Source: Neptunicoccus sediminis
GTDB lineage: Bacteria; Pseudomonadota; Alphaproteobacteria; Rhodobacterales; Rhodobacteraceae
Direction: 5' to 3'
Assembly (NCBI RefSeq): GCF_001719615.1
Contig: NZ_MDVX01000011.1
Location: 124,001 to 188,000 of the forward strand
Length of the DNA: 64,000 nt
A model generated the notes under the pieces. The model was not told the origin of the DNA, did not search any database, and saw only the letters and a list, made by a program, of their open reading frames with translations. Shown here in pieces: positions 19,602-28,097 of the stretch (positions are counted from its first letter, which is position 1; each line of letters starts with the position of its first letter). A program made the position numbers and the translations under genes.

Positions 19602-19651
19602 ACATAAAACTTTCACAGTCAAGATTTTTGTTCTGTTTGACACAAAACTTT
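19602..19651. promoter_or_regulatory. Direct repeats in the liv/RpiR divergent promoter
   Basis: Two copies of ACA(T/C)AAAACTTT occur at 19602-19613 and 19640-19651, 38 bases apart, in the short gap between the livMG fusion and the RpiR gene. RpiR-type regulators often bind repeats beside their own divergent genes, so these are candidate operators. The motif similarity is seen directly; the role is inferred. Confidence 0.45.
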
Positions 19652-19716
19652 TAGTTTGCTTTATTGTCACGAACGCCACAGGCTCTGCCGGAAGCGTTGC
19701 GACAAGGGACACCGAC

Positions 19717-20571
19717 ATGGACGTAAAAAGCCGCATTGAAGATATGTCTGCGGAGCTGACCGCGACCGAACGGCGGCTGAGCGCCAGCCTGTTGGTAGAC
19801 TATCCCTTTGCGGGTTTGCAGCCGATTCAGGAGCTGGCGCAAAAGACGCAAACCTCCTCGCCGTCCATATCCCGCTTTGTATCCAAACTCGGCTTTTCCG
19901 GCTATCAGGATTTCCAGCGCCAGTTGATCAGCGAGTTGAAAGACGGCCAGCGGTCCCCCGTTGATCTGCAAAAGACCAGCGTGCCAGTGGAAGGCGCTTA
20001 TCTGACAGGCTTTATGGAGCGGGCACAACGGATCGTCAATGAAACCGCGCAGGCGGTAACGGATGCCCAGTTCGAACGGGTCTGCACCCTGCTGAGCGAT
20101 CCCAAACGCAGCGTATATGTGATCGGCGGCAGGATGAGCGATACGCTCGCCTCTTATCTGTCCCGTCACCTGCGCCAGATCAGGGGCAAGGTGTTTCACC
20201 TGCCCCCCGATCCCGAAGTCTGGCCGGAATACCTGTTGCGCATGCGACCGCGCGATGTCCTTCTGGTGGCAGATTTCCGGCGCTATCAAAAAAGTCTGAC
20301 GCCGCTGGCCGCCAGTGCACAGCGCAACCGCAATGCGCAGATTATCCTGCTGACCGACAAATGGCTGTCCCCTGTGGCCACCCACGCGACCGAAGTGATC
20401 GCCGTGCCGATCGACAACGGCACGCTTTGGGACTGTTACACAGGCGCAATGGCGCTAGTGGAGGGGGTTGTGACCCGCGTGGCGGAATCCAACTGGGACA
20501 AAACAAAAGACCGCATCGAAGCATGGGATGCCAATCGTATCGAATTTGGAGCAAATGATGAAAACAACTGA
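19717..20571 (+). CDS. MurR/RpiR family transcriptional regulator
   Basis: This 284-residue protein has an N-terminal RpiR helix-turn-helix (about residues 1-80, with TSSPSISRFVSKLGFSGYQDFQRQL) and a C-terminal SIS domain (about 125-255, with VYVIGGRMSDTLASYLSRHL) that normally senses a phosphosugar or similar metabolite. It is divergent from the liv operon and overlaps the glutamine-synthetase-like gene by 14 bases. It most likely controls both sides of this divergon. A non-sugar ligand would be expected from the neighbouring amine or amide genes. Confidence 0.88.
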   Translation: MDVKSRIEDMSAELTATERRLSASLLVDYPFAGLQPIQELAQKTQTSSPSISRFVSKLGFSGYQDFQRQLISELKDGQRSPVDLQKTSVPVEGAYLTGFMERAQRIVNETAQAVTDAQFERVCTLLSDPKRSVYVIGGRMSDTLASYLSRHLRQIRGKVFHLPPDPEVWPEYLLRMRPRDVLLVADFRRYQKSLTPLAASAQRNRNAQIILLTDKWLSPVATHATEVIAVPIDNGTLWDCYTGAMALVEGVVTRVAESNWDKTKDRIEAWDANRIEFGANDENN

Positions 20572-21874
20572 ACCGCTGGTCTTTGCAGCCACATCGGATC
20601 TGGCCGGTATCACACGGGGCAAGGCCTTCCCGCTGTCCAAGCTGGACAGCCGGATGAAAAAGGGCGTTGGCTGGACCCCGACAAATGTGATGATCACCTG
20701 CTTTGAGCATATCGCAGAGGGGCCGTTCGGTGCGCTTGGCGATCTGTTGTTGAAACCTGACGCGGAAACGCTGGTGGAACTGAACCTTGGCGAAAAGGCT
20801 CCGGTGGAGCGTTTCGCGCTTGGGGATATTACCGATCTGCAAGGCGCGCCTTGGGAATGTTGCACGCGGTCTATCCTTAAAACGGCCCTTGCGCGGCTGG
20901 AGCAGCTTGGCGGTGTCGGACTGCTGGGCGCATTCGAGCATGAATTCCAGTTTCGCGGTGATGTTCCCGCAGGGCCGCAGGGCTATACGCTGAACGGGTT
21001 CTCACAGCGCCGCGCCTTCGGGGAATCCCTGATGGCGGGTCTGGAACAGGGCGGGTTAGAGACCGATACGTTCATGAAGGAATACGGCGAGAACCAGTAT
21101 GAGGTCACAAACGGTCCCGCCAAGGGCGTGCGTGTCGCGGATGAGGCAGTGATCCTGCGGGAAGTCACCCGAATGACCGCCCGCTACCATGATGAAGCCG
21201 TGACCTTCACCCCGATCCGCGACACAGCGGGCGTCGGCAATGGCGTCCATATCCACATGAGCTTTACCGATGCCGCAGACAAGCCGGCCACTTGGGATGC
21301 TGAGGGACCGTTCGGGATGTCCAAAATCACGGGGTCTTTCATCGCAGGGATCCTCAAATACCTCGACAGTATCGTCGCACTGACCGCGCCTTCCGCAGTA
21401 TCCTATCTGCGGCTAACCCCGCACCGCTGGAGCGCGGCTTTCAACAATCTGGGGTTCCGCGACCGCGAAGCCTCCGTCCGGATTTGCCCTGTCACTTCGG
21501 ATGACCCCGAAAAGATTGCCCGTCAGTATAACTTTGAATATCGCGCGGCAGATGCTGCGGCTTCGCCCCATCTGGCACTGGCAGCGATTGTGCATGCGGG
21601 GTGTCAGGGGATCGAAGAAAACCTGCCCGCCCCTGCCGTGACACAAGAAGACCTGTCCGAACTGTCCCCAAAGGCGCTGGCCGAACGGGGCTATGTCCGC
21701 CTGCCCCAATCCCTTGAAGACGCGCTGGACCGTTTTCAGAGCAACGAAACCGTCTGCGGCTGGTTCCCCGGACAATTCCCATCCGTGTATGTTTCCCATA
21801 AACGGGGCGAATTAAGCGTGGTTCAAGATATGGACGAAGCCGGACGCTGTGCCGCCTATGAGGCAGTTTATTAA
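20558..21874 (+). CDS. Glutamine synthetase family ligase (gamma-glutamylamide synthetase-like)
   Basis: This 438-residue protein has the catalytic half of the GS fold: EHEFQF (metal glutamates), GVGNGVHIHMSF (residues near 225-235, equivalent to the HxS/T helix of GS) and TPHRWSAAFNNLGFRDREASVRICP (ATP and substrate arginines). It resembles the GS-like enzymes that couple glutamate to amines rather than to ammonia. The ATG at 20558 is chosen because GGAG lies six bases upstream. Its partners (RpiR, Liv transporter, hydrolases and aminotransferase) fit a gamma-glutamylated amine pathway, but the amine is unknown. Confidence 0.85.
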   Translation: MKTTEPLVFAATSDLAGITRGKAFPLSKLDSRMKKGVGWTPTNVMITCFEHIAEGPFGALGDLLLKPDAETLVELNLGEKAPVERFALGDITDLQGAPWECCTRSILKTALARLEQLGGVGLLGAFEHEFQFRGDVPAGPQGYTLNGFSQRRAFGESLMAGLEQGGLETDTFMKEYGENQYEVTNGPAKGVRVADEAVILREVTRMTARYHDEAVTFTPIRDTAGVGNGVHIHMSFTDAADKPATWDAEGPFGMSKITGSFIAGILKYLDSIVALTAPSAVSYLRLTPHRWSAAFNNLGFRDREASVRICPVTSDDPEKIARQYNFEYRAADAAASPHLALAAIVHAGCQGIEENLPAPAVTQEDLSELSPKALAERGYVRLPQSLEDALDRFQSNETVCGWFPGQFPSVYVSHKRGELSVVQDMDEAGRCAAYEAVY

Positions 21875-21880
21875 AGCGGA

Positions 21881-21899
21881 GGGGCTGCGATCCGGCCCC
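21881..21899. terminator. Small GC hairpin between convergent genes
   Basis: GGGGC (21881-21885) can pair with GCCCC (21895-21899) in the 35-base gap between two convergent genes. No clear T tract follows on either strand, so it is at best a weak bidirectional terminator. Confidence 0.3.
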
Positions 21900-21909
21900 G
21901 CGCATATTT

Positions 21910-22749
21910 TCATGCAGTCCTGAGAGGAACCCCAAGGATCTCGCGGGCCTGCTGCCATGTGGCGACAGGGCGTTTGTATTTCTCGCAGAGTTCAGCCGCG
22001 CGGCGCACCAATGCGGCGTTAGAAGGCGCAAGCCTGTCGCGGTCAAGGCGCACGTTATCTTCCAGCCCTGTGCGGGCATGACCACCACTGGAAATTGCCC
22101 ATTCGTTCAACACCACCTGCTGTGCACCAATCCCCGCGGCACACCACGGCGTATCTTCTCCAAACAGGCGCTTCACGGTTTTGATGTAAAAATCAAACAC
22201 CTCGCGGTCCGCTGGCATGGCATTTTTCACGCCCATTACAAATTGCACGTAAGGGGTATCCTTGATCTGTCCCTTCTTGTGCATCTCTGCCGCTTTGAGA
22301 ACATGGCTAAGGTCAAAGGCTTCGACCTCTGGCTTTATGCCGTATTCCAGCATCTCGGACGCCAGCCAGTCCACCAGTTCCGGCGGATTCTCGTACACCC
22401 GCGTCGGGAAATTGTTCGATCCAACGGACAGCGATGCCATATCCGGCGCAAGCGAAAGCATGCCGCCCCGCGTCTTGCCCGCCCCCGACCGGCCTCCGGT
22501 GGAGAACTGGATAACCATGCCGGGGCAGTGTTTTTCCAACCCCTCCTTCAGGCGCGCGAATTTCTCGGGGTCGGCAGAAGGTGTTTCGTCATCGTTGCGG
22601 ACATGGGCATGAAAGATGGTTGCCCCTGCCTCAAAGGCTTCTTGCGTGGAATCCACCTGTTCGGCCACGGTTATCGGAACCGCCGGATTGTTCGCCTTGG
22701 TCGGCAGGGAACCGGTGATCGCGACGCAGATAATGCAGGGGTTTTCCAT
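21910..22749 (-). CDS. Beta-keto acid cleavage enzyme (BKACE, DUF849)
   Basis: BKACE enzymes are zinc-dependent and convert a beta-keto acid plus acetyl-CoA into acetoacetate and a new acyl-CoA. The 279-residue protein has the FHAHVRNDD metal motif (HxH), an FSTGGRSGAGKTRGGM loop, SLSVGSNNFP and the EVEAFDLSH segment. The ATG at 22749 follows GAGAGG and lies next to the pcaG stop codon, so the gene is the last of the pobA-pcaCHG operon. With 3-oxoadipate it would yield acetoacetate and succinyl-CoA, finishing the beta-ketoadipate pathway in one step. That substrate is inferred from context only. Confidence 0.88.
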   Translation of the reverse strand: MENPCIICVAITGSLPTKANNPAVPITVAEQVDSTQEAFEAGATIFHAHVRNDDETPSADPEKFARLKEGLEKHCPGMVIQFSTGGRSGAGKTRGGMLSLAPDMASLSVGSNNFPTRVYENPPELVDWLASEMLEYGIKPEVEAFDLSHVLKAAEMHKKGQIKDTPYVQFVMGVKNAMPADREVFDFYIKTVKRLFGEDTPWCAAGIGAQQVVLNEWAISSGGHARTGLEDNVRLDRDRLAPSNAALVRRAAELCEKYKRPVATWQQAREILGVPLRTA

Positions 22750-22757
22750 GATGCCTC

Positions 22758-23372
22758 TCAAATATCAAAAAAGATGGTTTCTTTCGGGCCTTGTAGATGG
22801 ATGTCAAAACGATAGCTGCCATCGGCCGATTTTTCAGCCAGCAGTGTCGGGATACGGTTCTGGTGTTCGATCCGTGTCAGGATCGGATCGGCGGCGTTGG
22901 CTTCAGTCTCATCCGCGAAATAGATACGGGTATGAAGGCCAAGATTGATGCCCCGCGCCACGATCCAAACGGTGATATGTGGCGCCTGCATGCGCCCGTC
23001 CGGAAACGGCACAGCGCCCGGCTTTACGGTTTCAAAAGTAAACTCGCCCGTGTTCATATCGCCCGGCGATCGGCCCCATCCGGTAAAGTTCGGATCGGCT
23101 TGTCCACGGGTTTCGTTGGCAGAGGCAAACAGCCCCGCCGCATCCGGTTGCCAGATCTCGATCATCGCATCGCGCAGCGGTGTGCCGGTGCCGTCATAGA
23201 CAACGCCTTTGATGGTGATCTCCTCTCCCTTTACAGGACCGGTTTTCATCGAGGTGCCAAGATCCCCGCCGTAAATTTCAATGCCGGTAAAATTCGGCGT
23301 ACACCCAATATGCACATAAGGACCGGCGGTCTGGCTGGGGCTTTCTTTCAGATAGTCGAGCCGTTGGGTCAT
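22758..23372 (-). CDS. pcaG: Protocatechuate 3,4-dioxygenase, alpha subunit
   Basis: PcaG is the structural alpha subunit of the intradiol dioxygenase that opens protocatechuate to 3-carboxy-cis,cis-muconate. The 204-residue sequence begins YLKESPSQTAGPYVHIG and carries GVVYDGTGTPLRDAMIEIWQPDA, typical of the family. It lacks the full iron ligand set found in the beta subunit, as expected for PcaG. It follows pcaH after two bases and precedes the BKACE gene. Confidence 0.95.
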   Translation of the reverse strand: MTQRLDYLKESPSQTAGPYVHIGCTPNFTGIEIYGGDLGTSMKTGPVKGEEITIKGVVYDGTGTPLRDAMIEIWQPDAAGLFASANETRGQADPNFTGWGRSPGDMNTGEFTFETVKPGAVPFPDGRMQAPHITVWIVARGINLGLHTRIYFADETEANAADPILTRIEHQNRIPTLLAEKSADGSYRFDIHLQGPKETIFFDI

Positions 23373-23374
23373 GG

Positions 23375-24112
23375 TTACAGCCCCTCCTTGCGGTTCTCAA
23401 AATAGGTCTGCCGTCGTCCGCGCAATACCATGTCAAACTTATAGGCGCGGCTGTCCATTGGAACGGTGCGGTTCATGTCCAAAAGGGCCGTCAGCGCATC
23501 CACCGCTTCCTGACTTTTCAGAACCCCGACGATCGGGCAGAGTTTGATATGGGGGTCGCCGTCAAAATACATCTGGGTGATCAGACGCTGTGCAAACCCG
23601 TGGCCGAACACCGAAAAATGGATATGGGCAGGACGCCAGTCGTTCATTCCGTTTGGCCAGGGATAGGGGCCGGGCTGGATGGTGCGAAACTCGTAAGAGC
23701 CGTCTTCCGCCGTGATCGTCCGCCCGCAACCGCCAAAGTTCGGGTCAAGCGCGGCCTGATACGCCTCTTTCTTGTGACGATAGCGCCCGCCTGCATTGGC
23801 CTGCCAGAACTCCACTAATGCACCCGGTACACCGCGCCCGTTTTCATCAAGTACGCGACCATGCACAATGATCCGCGGACCAATGGCAGATTCACCCGGT
23901 TTGGCGTAGTTCAGGATCAGGTCGTTATCAAGTTCGCCCAGAATGTTGTGCCCGAACACCGGAGAGGTTTCTTCGGACAGGGTTGTGGGAAAGGACAGTA
24001 ACGCTGCTTGCGGGCTGCGCTTTACGCTGGTTTTATAAGGGGGCGTCAGCGCATCGGGCTGCCAGTTCCGGTCCCGCGGGATAAAACCGCCAGTGGGTTT
24101 GATCGGGCTCAT
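23375..24112 (-). CDS. pcaH: Protocatechuate 3,4-dioxygenase, beta subunit
   Basis: PcaH holds the non-haem iron site of the dioxygenase. The 245-residue protein shows the intradiol dioxygenase signature (GRVLDENGRGVPGALVEFWQANAGGRY split by a short stretch), a tyrosine in GGRYRHKKEAY and the tyrosine/two-histidine set in PYPWP...WRPAHIHFSVFG, which bind Fe(III). It overlaps pcaC by four bases. The alpha subunit follows two bases downstream. Confidence 0.96.
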   Translation of the reverse strand: MSPIKPTGGFIPRDRNWQPDALTPPYKTSVKRSPQAALLSFPTTLSEETSPVFGHNILGELDNDLILNYAKPGESAIGPRIIVHGRVLDENGRGVPGALVEFWQANAGGRYRHKKEAYQAALDPNFGGCGRTITAEDGSYEFRTIQPGPYPWPNGMNDWRPAHIHFSVFGHGFAQRLITQMYFDGDPHIKLCPIVGVLKSQEAVDALTALLDMNRTVPMDSRAYKFDMVLRGRRQTYFENRKEGL

Positions 24113-24489
24113 AGGTCTATCCCCAATTCCTTGTAAGTCTCCTTGGCCAGCTTAATCGCATGGTTTGCTTTTGGCACCCCTGCATAGACCGCAACGTGCA
24201 TGAACGCTTGCATCACCTCTTCCGGATTGGCACCAGTATTCTGCGTCGCGCGAATGTGCATGGGAATTTCTTCGAAATTCCCCATCGCCGCCAAGAGCGT
24301 GAGCGTCAGCAGGGAACGATCCCGCCGCGAAATCGTGTCATCCGCCCAGAGCGTGCCCCAAGCCCCTTCGGTAATCAGGCTTTGGAACGGTTCGTCAAAG
24401 GCGCTTTTGCCCGCTTCGGCACGATCCACATGGGCCGCACCCAAAACGTCACGGCGCACGGCCATGCCTGTGTCAAAACGCGTGGTCAT
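24109..24489 (-). CDS. pcaC: 4-carboxymuconolactone decarboxylase
   Basis: PcaC converts 4-carboxymuconolactone to the beta-ketoadipate enol-lactone. The 126-residue protein matches the family length and shows the AhpD/CMD fold features ISRRDRSLLTLTLLAAMG, EIPMHIRATQNTGANPEEVMQAFMHVAVYAG and PKANHAIKLAKE. Four-base overlap with pcaH indicates translational coupling. pcaB and pcaD, which act before and after it, are not in this cluster and must lie elsewhere if the pathway is complete. Confidence 0.95.
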   Translation of the reverse strand: MTTRFDTGMAVRRDVLGAAHVDRAEAGKSAFDEPFQSLITEGAWGTLWADDTISRRDRSLLTLTLLAAMGNFEEIPMHIRATQNTGANPEEVMQAFMHVAVYAGVPKANHAIKLAKETYKELGIDL

Positions 24490-24499
24490 TAAAGTCTCC

Positions 24500-25669
24500 T
24501 TAATAGGGCAGGCCGACGTAATTTTCCGCCATCGCCTGTTGCGCCGCCTTGTTGGAGCGCAGGAATTCCAGATCAGCGATCTGCATTTTCAAATCGAAAC
24601 CGGATTGGTCAGGGTAGCGGTGCATCAGGGAAGAGAACCACCATGAGAACCGTTCCGCCTTCCACACCCGTTTCAGGGCCTTTTCGGAATAGGCGTCGAT
24701 GCCGTCTTCCGAGCCGTTTTCGTAATAATCCCGCAACCCGTTAAACAGATAGTTCACATCAGACGCTGCCGTATTCAGCCCCTTGGCCCCCGTGGGCGGC
24801 ACGATATGGGCGGCGTCACCACACAGGAACAACCGCCCCCAGCGCATCGGCTCGGTCACGAAAGAGCGTAGCGGCGCGATGGATTTTTCGATGGATGGCC
24901 CTGTCACCAGCGCGTCGGCGGTCTCTTTGGGAAGGCGGCGTTTCAATTCCATCCAGAACGCCTCGTCCGTCCAGTCCTTGGGACTGTCGCTGAGCGAACA
25001 CTGGATATAATAACGGCTGAGGTTTTCATTGCGCATGGAACACAGCGCAAAACCCCGTTCGGAATTGGAATAGATCAGTTCGTGGTTAACAGGGGGTGTT
25101 TCGCTCAGGATACCGAGCCAGCCGAACGGATAGACTTTTTCATATTCCTTGCGCACATCAAGCGGGATCGTCTGGCGGCTGACACCGTGGAACCCGTCAC
25201 ACCCCGCTACGAAATCACACTCAATCCGGCGGCTTTCACCCGCGACTGTATAGGTAACGTAAGGCGCGTCGGAATTGGCGTCATTGATCACCACATCCTC
25301 GACTTCAAACTCGATCTTCCCGCCGGCTTTTTCCCGTGCGGCGTAAAGATCTCGGGTCACTTCGGTTTGGCCATAAACCATCACGGGCTTTCCGGTCAGT
25401 TCGGCAAAATCGATGCGGAAAATCTCATCCCCGTAGGACACCAGAGTGCCGTCATGGGGATAGCCCTCGGCGTGCATCCGCTCGGCGCAACCGGCCTGTT
25501 CCATCAGCCCGACCAGCCCCTGTTCCAGAACACCGGCACGAATCCGGCCCAGAACATAGTCCTTGGTTTTGCGTTCCAGTACGATGCTGTCGATGCCGTG
25601 TTTGTCCAAAAGCTGGGACAACAAAAGACCCGAAGGACCACCACCAATGATTGCAACTTGTGTCTTCAC
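24500..25669 (-). CDS. pobA: 4-hydroxybenzoate 3-monooxygenase
   Basis: PobA is a soluble flavoprotein that hydroxylates 4-hydroxybenzoate to protocatechuate with NADPH and oxygen. The 389-residue protein has the FAD motif GGGPSG (residues 9-14), the CDGFHGVSR segment and GDAAHIVPPTGAKGLN, with normal length for the enzyme. It starts at a GTG preceded by GGAGG. It heads the leftward operon pobA-pcaC-pcaH-pcaG-BKACE and is divergent from pcaQ. Confidence 0.96.
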   Translation of the reverse strand: MKTQVAIIGGGPSGLLLSQLLDKHGIDSIVLERKTKDYVLGRIRAGVLEQGLVGLMEQAGCAERMHAEGYPHDGTLVSYGDEIFRIDFAELTGKPVMVYGQTEVTRDLYAAREKAGGKIEFEVEDVVINDANSDAPYVTYTVAGESRRIECDFVAGCDGFHGVSRQTIPLDVRKEYEKVYPFGWLGILSETPPVNHELIYSNSERGFALCSMRNENLSRYYIQCSLSDSPKDWTDEAFWMELKRRLPKETADALVTGPSIEKSIAPLRSFVTEPMRWGRLFLCGDAAHIVPPTGAKGLNTAASDVNYLFNGLRDYYENGSEDGIDAYSEKALKRVWKAERFSWWFSSLMHRYPDQSGFDLKMQIADLEFLRSNKAAQQAMAENYVGLPY

Positions 25670-25752
25670 ACCTGCCTCCGAGATTTTTCACCTCTTGTTA
25701 CTACACTTTTCACAGTATAAAAAATGATAAAACAGGTGGTTTAGTTGCGATA

Positions 25753-26673
25753 ATGGAAAGTAACCGGTTACGTAAAATTAAAATGCGCCATCTCTCTGCA
25801 TTTGTAGAAACGGTGCGGCGGGGCAGTTTGAAGGCCGCGTCCGAACAGATCATGCTGACCCAACCGGCGATTTCCAAAACCCTTCGGGATCTGGAGGACA
25901 TTCTCGGGGTGACGCTGTTGCATCGGGATCGGGGCGGCATCCGCCTGACCCGTGAGGGCGCGGTATTCCGCCAGTTTGCCGAACAGGGGTTGGCTGCGCT
26001 GAACCACGGATTGGCGAGCCTTGATGCATTGTCCGCAGGTCGTGCCACGCCGCTACGGATTGGCACTTTGCCCAGCGTTGCCGCCGATCTGCTGCCCGAT
26101 GTGATCCTGCAATTTGGCGAACTTTCCCCTGCCACGCCGGTCACGGTCGAAGACGGCGGCATCCGGACCCTGCTGGAGCGGTTGCGCTCCGGCGCGCTTG
26201 ATCTGGTGCTGGGGCGGATGGGGCAGCCGGAGATGATGACCGGCCTGTCCTTTACCCAGCTATACGCTGAACATGTGGTCTTTGCCGCGGCCAGCGACCA
26301 CCCGCTAGCTCAGGAAACGCGGCTCGCTGCATTGACCGACAGCCTGATCCTCTACCCCCCGAAGGAGTCAGCCATCCGTCCGCTGGTGGACCGCTTCCTG
26401 ATTTCGCAGGGCATCACGGATTGGCAGCACCGTTTGGAAACCGTGTCGAGTTCATTTGGCCGATCCATGACCCTTGGTCCGGCGCAGGCAATCTGGATCA
26501 TCAGTCAGGGGGTTATCGCCCGCGAGGTTGCGTCGGGCCAGATGGTGACATTGCCGATTGATACGCAGGCTATGGCCGGACCTGTCGGGATCATGGCGCG
26601 CAGCGAGGAGGACCCGACCCCCGCAATCCGCCTGTTCCGTCAGGCACTGGTGACTGCGATAGGCAACGGCTGA
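25753..26673 (+). CDS. pcaQ: LysR family activator of the pca genes, PcaQ
   Basis: PcaQ-type LysR regulators of alphaproteobacteria activate protocatechuate genes in response to pathway intermediates. The 306-residue protein starts with a typical LysR HTH (KMRHLSAFVETVRRGSLKAAS, TQPAISKTLRDLEDILGVTLLHRDRGG) and has a LysR effector domain. It is divergent from pobA with an 83-base shared promoter. The ATG at 25753 gives the N-terminus seen in PcaQ relatives. A GTAACCGGTTAC palindrome overlaps codons 3-6; an autoregulatory role is possible but unproven. Confidence 0.9.
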   Translation: MESNRLRKIKMRHLSAFVETVRRGSLKAASEQIMLTQPAISKTLRDLEDILGVTLLHRDRGGIRLTREGAVFRQFAEQGLAALNHGLASLDALSAGRATPLRIGTLPSVAADLLPDVILQFGELSPATPVTVEDGGIRTLLERLRSGALDLVLGRMGQPEMMTGLSFTQLYAEHVVFAAASDHPLAQETRLAALTDSLILYPPKESAIRPLVDRFLISQGITDWQHRLETVSSSFGRSMTLGPAQAIWIISQGVIAREVASGQMVTLPIDTQAMAGPVGIMARSEEDPTPAIRLFRQALVTAIGNG

Positions 26674-26685
26674 ACTGCCCGCCGT

Positions 26686-27072
26686 TCAATCCCCGCCCGT
26701 CCGGTCATGGGTGTAACACACGGTATCGGGAAATTCAGGCAGCCAGCTTTCGCGCCGTGCGCACCACAGCTCATACGTCGGTTTGAACATATTCGGCGCA
26801 TCAAGGGCGCCAAGGTGTATTTCGATCTCGGCGCCGCTGCGCGACAGGACCGATGAGCCGCAATCCGGACAGAAGGCGCGACCTTCATAGGCTTTGTAAT
26901 TGCCCTGCACCTCTATGGCGGTGTCGGGGAAAATTGCCGAGGCGTGAAAGACCGCGCCGTGATGTTTGCGGCACGACAGGCAGTGGCACAGCCCCACCCG
27001 CAGAGGTTCACCCTTGGCGGTAAACCGGATGTTCCCGCACAAACAGCCGCCTTCGCATCCTTCTGCCTGCAT
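26686..27072 (-). CDS. GFA/CENP-V domain zinc protein
   Basis: This 128-residue protein has the glutathione-dependent formaldehyde-activating enzyme (GFA) fold. The zinc cysteines are in GGCLCGNIRF (C10, C12), LCHCLSCRK (C29, C31, C34) and FCPDCGSS. GFA adds glutathione to formaldehyde in some bacteria, but most family members have no proven reaction. It converges on pcaQ with a gap of only 12 bases, and lies downstream of the glutaredoxin-MauE gene in the same direction, 16 bases away. Confidence 0.88.
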   Translation of the reverse strand: MQAEGCEGGCLCGNIRFTAKGEPLRVGLCHCLSCRKHHGAVFHASAIFPDTAIEVQGNYKAYEGRAFCPDCGSSVLSRSGAEIEIHLGALDAPNMFKPTYELWCARRESWLPEFPDTVCYTHDRTGGD

Positions 27073-27088
27073 AACACACCTTCCTTAA

Positions 27089-27904
27089 TCAGCCGCTAAA
27101 ATACGGCAGCAACATCCAGAGCCCCATACCAACCATAATCAGGTTCTCTGACAGCGAAATCACCCCGAGCGGCACATTGGACCCGCCGCCTACGCAAGCA
27201 CAAGTCAGCTCTCGTCGGTCGATATACACCGCCTTAATCACACTGACCGCGCCGATAAAGCCGATAAACAGGGCCACCGGCGCCACCAGCCAGATCAGGA
27301 AACTGTCGCGTCCGATCAGGGCTATCATCCCGATCCCCGCGTAAAGCTCCAGAAACGGATAGGCATAACCGTAGGGCACATAGCGGCGGGCAAGCAGGTC
27401 GTAGCCGAGGAATCCGTTAACAAATCCCTCAACATCCTGAAGCTTCTGGATCGCCAGTGCCACCATTGATGTGGCAAAGAACCATTTCAACAGGATCAGA
27501 AGCGGAAAGCCTTCATACAGGTTCAGAACAATCGCCAGCGCCATCAGTGCGGTAGAGGCAAAGATCGCGATGACCGGTTGATAGGTCGTGTCATCCTCGC
27601 CCAGCACCTTATAGCCGAAAAATTCTTTCAGGTCCGAATATCCGCCCACCTGTTCGCCGTCGATATAGGTGATCGGCGTCGTCTCAACCCTGTGGGACTC
27701 TTTGAATGCGTCTACCTCTTCGCGGGAGGTCAGCTTGGTATCCTCAACCTTGTACCCTTTGCGCTTCAGCAGGGATTTGGACTTCAAACCGAAAGGACAT
27801 AAATGCCCCGGCATTGCCATCCGGTAAAGCGCGGCGGTCTTAGCCTCGCCTGTGGATTTGCTCGCGGCGGTTTGCGGCGTGTCAATCATTTCGGCCTGAG
27901 TCAT
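27089..27904 (-). CDS. Glutaredoxin-MauE fusion membrane protein
   Basis: This 271-residue protein joins an N-terminal glutaredoxin-like domain (about residues 20-100) to a membrane domain with about four helices related to MauE/DoxX. The redox motif is CPFG (C36) in place of CPYC, so only one active-site cysteine remains; TPITYIDGEQVGGYSDL is the normal glutathione-binding region. Near the end, CACVGGGSNVPLGVISLSEN matches the conserved MauE cysteine loop. GGAGGTAGGG directly precedes the ATG at 27904. MauE proteins help form disulfides in methylamine dehydrogenase; here no mau genes are seen. It is divergent from an Hsp70-like gene. Confidence 0.82.
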   Translation of the reverse strand: MTQAEMIDTPQTAASKSTGEAKTAALYRMAMPGHLCPFGLKSKSLLKRKGYKVEDTKLTSREEVDAFKESHRVETTPITYIDGEQVGGYSDLKEFFGYKVLGEDDTTYQPVIAIFASTALMALAIVLNLYEGFPLLILLKWFFATSMVALAIQKLQDVEGFVNGFLGYDLLARRYVPYGYAYPFLELYAGIGMIALIGRDSFLIWLVAPVALFIGFIGAVSVIKAVYIDRRELTCACVGGGSNVPLGVISLSENLIMVGMGLWMLLPYFSG

Positions 27905-28097
27905 CCCTACCTCCATCGCTTTCGGGGCGCGCAAATGGGTGCCGGCGCCTGCGGATTTCACTGTCACGATAACGGTAGACCGCGCGGTCCTGTTTTCAAT
28001 ACCGGCCATGGGGCTTTGGACGGGGGGCGGCGCTGCTTGACTTGTGCTGTCAACCTCCCTAGACCCCCGCTTCCGTCTCAGAACAGGAGCCTTCGCA

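Noticed and set aside
25759-25770. GTAACCGGTTAC palindrome as the PcaQ operator
   Set aside because: It lies inside the first codons of pcaQ, not in the promoter, and lacks the four-base gap of reported PcaQ sites; it may be chance.
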